Source of the DNA: Cyanobacteriota bacterium
Lineage (GTDB): Bacteria; Cyanobacteriota; Cyanobacteriia; Phormidesmidales; Phormidesmidaceae
Length of the DNA stretch: 11,212 nucleotides
Reading direction: 5' to 3'
Assembly: GCA_027619675.1 (NCBI GenBank)
Contig: JAQCHG010000017.1
Location: 1 to 11,212, forward strand
The notes under the pieces are model-generated. The model saw only the letters and a list, made by a program, of their open reading frames with translations. It was not told the origin of the DNA and did no database searches. Shown here one piece after another: positions 7,001 through 11,212 of the stretch. The translations under genes and the position numbers were made by a program. How positions within the stretch are numbered: the first letter of the stretch is position 1; each line of letters opens with the position of its first letter.

Positions 7001-7234
7001 ATGATCACCTTGCTTATCGGCCTTATCGTTGTCGGCTGGCTAGCTGCTGCCCTGATTGGCACCCAAGCTTACTTCCGGGGGGAGCAGACCAAGCCCATCC
7101 ACGATCGCAACTGGCGCTCTCGCTCCTTTGAGCAGCTTGCCCGCACCATCACGGGGCAGGCCACAGACAATAACAGTCGGGTGCCTGCCTACGGGTTTGA
7201 CGCTTACCGCAGCACCACCCTCCCTAACGACTAG
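7001..7234 (+). CDS. psb35: Psb35-like photosystem II assembly protein
   Basis: This is a 77-residue protein with one N-terminal membrane segment (about residues 2-24, ITLLIGLIVVGWLAAALIGT). A conserved charged stretch, AYFRGEQTKPIHDRNWRSRS, and a polar C-terminal tail follow. The pattern of a short hydrophobic anchor, GTQAYFxGEQTKPIHxRNW and then SFExLA matches, as I recall it, the small cyanobacterial protein named Psb35. In Synechocystis that protein is associated with the CP47 assembly module and high-light-inducible proteins in the thylakoid membrane. The start is fixed by a strong ribosome binding site. The upstream HLR1 motif fits co-regulation with high-light-inducible genes and supports the identification. 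The gene appears monocistronic: its own promoter lies upstream, and a 3' hairpin and an intrinsic terminator close it. If the name is wrong, it is still a single-pass thylakoid-type small protein. Confidence 0.82.
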   Translation: MITLLIGLIVVGWLAAALIGTQAYFRGEQTKPIHDRNWRSRSFEQLARTITGQATDNNSRVPAYGFDAYRSTTLPND

Positions 7235-7244
7235 GGGGCTCTCA

Positions 7245-7290
7245 ACACCCCGGTGCCATGGCGCTTCAACCGCCCATCTTTCCGGGGTGT
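7245..7290 (+). other. Stem-loop in the 3' untranslated part of psb35
   Basis: Nine-base arms ACACCCCGG (7245-7253) and CCGGGGTGT (7282-7290) enclose a 28-base loop that itself contains the palindrome GCCATGGC. No T-run follows. It lies 11 bases after the psb35 stop and before the main terminator, so it would be part of the mRNA tail and might stabilise its 3' end. Confidence 0.5.
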
Positions 7291-7328
7291 CCTAAAACTT
7301 TGATTCCTCCGAGTAGTTAAGTTTCACT

Positions 7329-7358
7329 ATCCCCCAGCGATCGCTGGGGGATTTTTTT
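7329..7358 (+). terminator. Intrinsic terminator of psb35 built on a HIP1 palindrome
   Basis: CCCCCAGCGATCGCTGGGGG (7331-7350) is a perfect palindrome, extended by one AT pair on each side, and is followed by seven T residues (7352-7358). The HIP1 octamer (7337-7344) forms the apex of the hairpin. This is a textbook factor-independent terminator on the plus strand. Confidence 0.9.
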
Positions 7359-7360
7359 AT

Positions 7361-7757
7361 TCGATCTGTCTGAGGCCACCGCAGGACGCTGGGATCTCGT
7401 CCTCGATCGGATGGGATCTTATGAAAATGGGGTAGCTTAGCCTCAGATCCCCAGTAGGGATGATGATTAATCTACGGCACCGATCTTTTCCCCAGCCTGG
7501 GGAAAACCCTCGGTGACCCTCCCCAGCCAACTGGGGGAAAGTAACGGCCATCGGAGGCGACATGACAGCGACCTGATCAGGGCGATCGAGGGGACTCTGA
7601 GGGACCCTTAAGGTTTGCCTTACACCTGTGAGGAAATACCAAAGGTTTTCACAGAGGGCCACAAAAACCAAGAAACGTTACATCTGCAAAAACCCCCACA
7701 GATCATGGCCTATCGATCACGGCGATCAAGAATAGACCCCTAATTTTCAGAAATGGG
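7361..7757. other. Non-coding gap upstream of the sigma factor gene, with palindromes
   Basis: A minus-strand frame (7357-7671) exists here but has no family resemblance and starts by reading back through terminator-flanking DNA, so it is not called. Two hairpins with the same CCCCAG/CTGGGG core are present. One has ten-base arms around a single central base (7486-7495, 7497-7506). The other has six-base arms around CCAA (7521-7536). They could be operators or terminator-like folds. A lone HLR1-like half-site (GTTACATC) is at 7677-7684. Confidence 0.55.
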
Positions 7758-7787
7758 TTGCTATAGTGTAGGCAACTCGGGTATAAA
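7758..7787 (+). promoter_or_regulatory. Possible promoter of the sigma factor gene
   Basis: TTGCTA (7758-7763) and TATAAA (7782-7787) are 18 bases apart, with 41 bases from the -10 to the ATG at 7829. An overlapping TATAGT (7762-7767) is a second possible -10 but lacks a -35. The ribosome binding site before 7829 is weak (ACGGAAA). Confidence 0.4.
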
Positions 7788-7828
7788 CGCCTCAAACTGC
7801 AAGATATATTTGCACGGAAATCATACCC

Positions 7829-8994
7829 ATGGCTGCCTCCTTTAATTCCACAGAAAGCGCTCCACCAACCTGGGACGAGAACGGCATTGCTGACCTCGAC
7901 ATTGAAGCCCTCAGCACCGTCGTCATGCAGGAGGAAGCCCCCCCTAAGGCCCCTAAAGATGCCCTCCCCTGGGATGAAGATAGTGAAGTGACGGCCCGCT
8001 ATTCCCAAGGCGAAGAACTGGCGGATCTCACCCTGACGGGCTATCAAAAATCCATCACCGATGATGCCGTCGGCGCTTTCTTCAAAGAGATGGCCCGCTA
8101 TCCTTTGCTGAAGGCCAACGAGGAGATCGAACTCGCCCGCCAAGTCCGTTTTTTAGGGGAATTGGAGGAACTGAAAGAGTCTTTGGCGGCAGACCTAGGG
8201 CGATCCCCAACTTTAGGTGAAATCGCTGAGGCGTTACACCTGAGCGAAGCCCAAGTGCGGCAGAAGCTCCATGTGGGTCGGGCCGCAAAGCGTCGCATGA
8301 TCCGATCAAATCTGCGTCTTGTGGTGTCCATTGCTAAGCGTTACCTCAATCGAGGCGTTCCCTTCCTCGATTTGATTCAAGAGGGAGCCTTGGGCCTCAA
8401 CCGCGCCACTGAAAAATTTGATCCCGACAAGGGCTACAAGTTTTCCACCTATGCCTATTGGTGGATTCGCCAGGGCATCACCCGGACGATCGCCAATGAC
8501 GCCCGCACCATTCGTTTGCCCATTCACATCGTTGAAAAACTCAATAAGCCCACCGGGAACTACGGCGTGAACTCCAGCGGAATCCCACCGAAGCAGAACT
8601 GGCAAAGTCCCTCGACATGACCCCAGAACAACTGCGGGGATTGCAGCAGGTGCGGCGGCGATCGCTCTCCCTCAACCACCGGGTCGGCAAAGGGGAAGAC
8701 ACCGAGCTCATGGAGCTTTTAGAAGACGGCAATACCCAGTCGCCAGAATCTCAAATTAGCGAATCTATGATGCGCCACGAAATCACTAGCGTACTGGCGG
8801 AGGTCCTCACGGAGCGGGAGAAGGACATCATCACCCTGCGCTATGGTCTGGCCACCGGCGAAACCCACACCCTAGAGGAGGTGGGGGGCATGTTCAACCT
8901 GTCGCGGGAGCGGGTGCGCCAAATTCAAACCAAAGCCATGCGCAAGCTGCGCCGTCCCCAGGTGGCCTCCCGGCTGAAGGGCTGGTTGCGATAG
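7829..8994 (+). pseudogene. sigC: Group 2 RNA polymerase sigma factor (SigC-type), reading frame broken near 8548
   Basis: The first frame (7829-8620) encodes an acidic N-terminus, region 1.2 ([18 protein letters not shown], from about residue 77) and regions 2.1-2.4 (about 157-229, with [34 protein letters not shown] and RTIRLPIH). It runs correctly to VEKLNK (codon 240, 8546-8548) and then turns into unrelated sequence, ending at a TGA at 8618-8620. From 8548 the +2 frame continues the family sequence: [29 protein letters not shown], region 4.1, and region 4.2 with the helix-turn-helix TLEEVGGMFNLSRERVRQI, to the TAG at 8992-8994. Relatives read LNK-LKK-(A/T/V)QREL here, so ten bases appear to be missing: three codons plus one base. 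Restored length would be about 391 residues. These sigma factors recognise SigA-like promoters under stress or nutrient change. The sigC name rests on the general sequence type and is less sure than the family. The lesion may be real or a sequence error. Confidence 0.85.
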
Positions 8995-9074
8995 GGGTAG
9001 CCCGGTAGCTATTCAGACATCCCTTTTGTCCAAGTTTTTTTATGCTTGAAGGGCAGTCAAGGGGATCATGTTGA

Positions 9075-10367
9075 ATGGACTACAAGCAGGATCTCATCAC
9101 CACCATCCATGATTTGGGGTGCGATCTCGATCGCCTCGATGATCGTCTTACCGACCTCAGCCAATCGTCGCCCACGGCGGTTCTGATTCCTTCCCTCTAT
9201 GAGGAACTTCAGCGGCCCGCCCTGACCCATATCCGCGACCACCTCGCCCAGTGCAACTTCGTTAATACCGTGGTGATCAGCCTGTACGCTGATACCGCTG
9301 AGCAATATCAACAGGCGGTGGCGTTCTTTCACCCCCTGCCTCAACCCACCTACGTCCTCTGGGAAAACGGGCCTCGGGTGATGCGGATCCTTGCTGCCCT
9401 GCAAGAGCGGGGGCTGGACTTGATCAACCATCGGGGTAAAGGTCGGGCCGTTTGGCTGGGTTTGGGCATTGCCTCGCTACAGGCCACCGCGATCGCCCTC
9501 CATGACGCCGACATCGTCACCTACGACAAGTCCTATCCCCTAAAACTGCTCTTTCCCCTCCTAGAGCGGGAATTTGGCATCGCCTTTAGCAAAGCCTACT
9601 ACACCCGACTGAGCCACAGTCCCCGGCAGATGCATGGCCGCGTCACCCGGTTGTTCGTCATGCCCCTCATCACCTCCCTGATGGAGTTGTTTGGGAGCCG
9701 AGACTATCTGCGTTATCTCAACGCCTATCGCTACCCCCTCTCTGGCGAATTTGCCCTCACCAGTGATCTGGCCCTCAACACCCGCATCCCCGCCAACTGG
9801 GGCCTAGAAGTGGGGCTACTGGCAGAGGTGTACCGCAACATTGCCATGAAACGCATTGCCCAGGTAGATTTAGGCATCTTTGAACATAAGCACCAGACCC
9901 TTGGCACCAGCCCCGACAAAGGGCTGCAAAAAATGTGCCGCGATATTTTGAAATCGGTCCTGCGGACCCTGACGGAAACGGAGCAGGTGGTCATCAGTAG
10001 CGACCACATCCGGGCGCTGCGGGTGAAGTTCCGCCGCGAGGCTCAAAACCTAACCCGCCAGTATTTTGTCGATGCCCGCTTCAACGGGCTAGCGTACGAT
10101 CGCCACCAAGAGGAAGTTACCCTAGAGCAATTTGAACGCCTGATTCAAGCCGCTGGCGAACAGTATCTCGACAACCCCAGCGGGGCACAAATTCCTGACT
10201 GGACCCGTGCCCTCGCCGTCATGCCCAACCTGCGGGAGCAACTGCAAGACGCCACCGTTGCCGACATGGCCGACGCGCGGGAAACCCCCTCCCTGCCCAT
10301 CTTGGGACTTGATCAAGCCATCCACACCGCTGGGGCGACGATGACGGTTCCCTCCGTCCCGCTGTAA
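9075..10367 (+). CDS. gpgS: Glucosyl-3-phosphoglycerate synthase-like glycosyltransferase (GT81)
   Basis: This 430-residue GT-A fold enzyme resembles GpgS, which transfers glucose from a nucleotide sugar to 3-phosphoglycerate. The product, once dephosphorylated by GpgP, is the compatible solute glucosylglycerate. Visible features are a nucleotide-sugar-binding N-terminal half with NHRGKGRAVWLGLGIAS, the metal-binding motif D144-A-D146 in ALHDADIVTYD, and the conserved HGRVTRLFVMPL and RYPLSGEFALTSDLA...NWGLEVGLLAEVY segments further on. FEHKHQTLG follows, as in family members. No signal peptide or membrane segment is seen, so it is cytoplasmic. The ATG at 9075 has AAGGGGA about ten bases upstream; an ATG at 9068 is out of frame. 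It lies 80 bases after the sigma factor gene without a convincing terminator between, so read-through is possible. The phosphatase gpgP is not in the window. A related synthase specificity cannot be excluded. Confidence 0.8.
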   Translation: MDYKQDLITTIHDLGCDLDRLDDRLTDLSQSSPTAVLIPSLYEELQRPALTHIRDHLAQCNFVNTVVISLYADTAEQYQQAVAFFHPLPQPTYVLWENGPRVMRILAALQERGLDLINHRGKGRAVWLGLGIASLQATAIALHDADIVTYDKSYPLKLLFPLLEREFGIAFSKAYYTRLSHSPRQMHGRVTRLFVMPLITSLMELFGSRDYLRYLNAYRYPLSGEFALTSDLALNTRIPANWGLEVGLLAEVYRNIAMKRIAQVDLGIFEHKHQTLGTSPDKGLQKMCRDILKSVLRTLTETEQVVISSDHIRALRVKFRREAQNLTRQYFVDARFNGLAYDRHQEEVTLEQFERLIQAAGEQYLDNPSGAQIPDWTRALAVMPNLREQLQDATVADMADARETPSLPILGLDQAIHTAGATMTVPSVPL

Positions 10368-10409
10368 CCGCCAGCCCCATCACCGGGCCAAACTGACCGC
10401 CATAACAGA

Positions 10410-10444
10410 ATTAAGGCCGCCCATATGCAATCGGCGGCCTTAAT
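10410..10444. terminator. Stem-loop between convergent gpgS-like and prs genes
   Basis: Perfect 12-bp arms ATTAAGGCCGCC (10410-10421) and GGCGGCCTTAAT (10433-10444) flank an 11-base loop. The T-tract is short on both strands (TTAAT at the end of the stem), but the position between two convergent stops suggests a shared bidirectional terminator. Confidence 0.65.
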
Positions 10445-10499
10445 CTAAGGGCGATGATTGAGTCCGTTTAGGAATAGCGATGGCCAGGCCACATACCCC

Positions 10500-11212
10500 C
10501 TAGCGGAACATGCTGCTGACGGAGCTTTCTTCATGGATCCGCCAGATGGCTTCGCCCAACAGGTTCGCCACCGACAGCATGGTTAATTGGGGGAAGTGGT
10601 TTTCATCCGGCACAGGGATGGTGTTGGTGACAATCACTTCCTCAAACAGGCCGCTGGAAAGACGCTCAATGGCCGGATGGGAGAAAACGGCATGGGTGGC
10701 GCAGGCGTACACCTCCTTGGCCCCTTCTCGCCGCAGCAGGCGGGCACCTTCGCAAATGGTGCCTGCAGTGTCGATCATGTCGTCCACCAGCACTGCCGTT
10801 TTGCCACGGACATCCCCAATCAAGTTCATCACCTCAGCCACGTTGTGGGCTTGACGGCGCTTGTCGATGATGGCCAGGGGAGCGTCGTTGAGTTTCTTGG
10901 CAAAGGCCCGTGCCCGTGCCACCCCGCCCACGTCTGGGGAAACCACCACCAGATCATCAATGCCCTTGTGGGCGATGTAGTCGATGATCACGGGGGAACC
11001 ATACACATGGTCGCAGGGGATGTCGAAATAGCCTTGAATCTGGGCGGAATGAAGATCCATCGCGAGGACTCGATTCGCCCCTGCCTTAGTCATCAGGTTG
11101 GCCACCAGCTTAGCGGTGATGGATTCTCGACCAGCGGTCTTGCGATCGGCCCGAGCGTAGCCGTAATAGGGGATGACCGCCGTAATCTGGCGGGCAGAAG
11201 CCCGCCGACAGG
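10500..11212 (-). CDS. prs: Ribose-phosphate pyrophosphokinase (PRPP synthetase), 5' end outside window
   Basis: The enzyme makes 5-phosphoribosyl-1-pyrophosphate from ribose 5-phosphate and ATP, feeding purine, pyrimidine, histidine, tryptophan and NAD synthesis in the cytoplasm. The frame is open through the right edge, so the N-terminal part is missing; about 236 residues are visible. The first visible residues, CRRASARQITAVIPYYGYAR, and then ADRKTAGRESITAKLVANL, match class I PRPP synthetases. Further on come DLHSAQIQGYFDIP, the flexible catalytic loop IDKRRQ and the PRPP-binding motif VLVDDMIDTAGT. The chain ends normally with a TAG at 10500-10502. The GTG at 11105 is internal, not the start. 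It faces the gpgS-like gene across a shared stem-loop. Identification is secure. Confidence 0.96.
   Translation of the reverse strand, partial: CRRASARQITAVIPYYGYARADRKTAGRESITAKLVANLMTKAGANRVLAMDLHSAQIQGYFDIPCDHVYGSPVIIDYIAHKGIDDLVVVSPDVGGVARARAFAKKLNDAPLAIIDKRRQAHNVAEVMNLIGDVRGKTAVLVDDMIDTAGTICEGARLLRREGAKEVYACATHAVFSHPAIERLSSGLFEEVIVTNTIPVPDENHFPQLTMLSVANLLGEAIWRIHEESSVSSMFR

Noticed and set aside
7357..7671. Minus-strand frame of 104 codons upstream of the sigma factor gene
   Set aside because: It shows no family resemblance, crosses two palindromes and ends next to the psb35 terminator T-run; a chance frame in GC-rich DNA.
7703..8143. Minus-strand frame of 146 codons opposite the sigma factor N-terminus
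   Set aside because: It is antisense to a recognised coding sequence and has no family features of its own.
8537..8560. Programmed ribosomal frameshift in the sigma factor gene
   Set aside because: There is no full slippery heptamer (only five A residues at 8535-8539), no clear downstream pseudoknot, and conserved residues are missing as well, so a deletion explains the data better.
9000..9074. Terminator after the sigma factor gene, suggested by seven T residues at 9035-9041
   Set aside because: No stable stem precedes the T-run; only a 4-bp CAAG/CTTG pairing flanks it, with the T-run inside the loop.

Overview
The window looks like ordinary chromosomal DNA of a cyanobacterium. The evidence is eleven copies of the octamer GCGATCGC (the HIP1 element) in 11.2 kb, a Psb35-type photosystem II assembly protein gene, an RpaB-type HLR1 light-response motif in its promoter, a cyanobacterial group 2 sigma factor and an ABA4-like membrane protein. 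The DNA is moderately GC-rich. I cannot name the genus. I see no insertion sequence, prophage, tRNA, rRNA or CRISPR array.

Layout from left to right. Bases 1-679 (+) hold the end of an M16-family peptidase gene. Next is a non-coding stretch with short repeats (680-1112), which ends in a nested hairpin just before an ABA4-like (DUF4281) membrane protein gene (1113-1583, +). That gene runs tail-to-tail into, and overlaps by 114 bases, a pentapeptide-repeat protein gene on the minus strand (start near 2306, stop at 1470). A non-coding gap (2307-2768) separates this from a 1223-residue hybrid histidine kinase (6440 to 2769, minus). A divergent region (6441-7000) follows, with a long inverted repeat and a light-regulated promoter that drives psb35 (7001-7234, +). 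A HIP1-centred intrinsic terminator (7331-7358) closes the psb35 unit. Another non-coding stretch with two more CCCCAG/CTGGGG palindromes leads to a group 2 sigma factor gene (7829-8994, +), which is broken by a frame change near 8548. After it come a glucosyl-3-phosphoglycerate synthase-like gene (9075-10367, +), a perfect 12-bp stem-loop between convergent genes, and the 3' part of a PRPP synthetase gene (minus, running off the right edge).

How the parts may work together. Psb35 has an HLR1 motif on its core promoter, which fits high-light control of PSII assembly. A stress-type sigma factor directly upstream of a compatible-solute synthase suggests a stress theme, but that is inference from position only. 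The cytoplasmic multi-PAS hybrid kinase has no obvious partner here.

The items most worth a second look are the split sigma factor reading frame, the three-half-site HLR1 array at psb35, the nested leader hairpin before the ABA4-like gene and the large inverted repeat at 6589-6673. I do not see a clear multi-gene system of a new kind.
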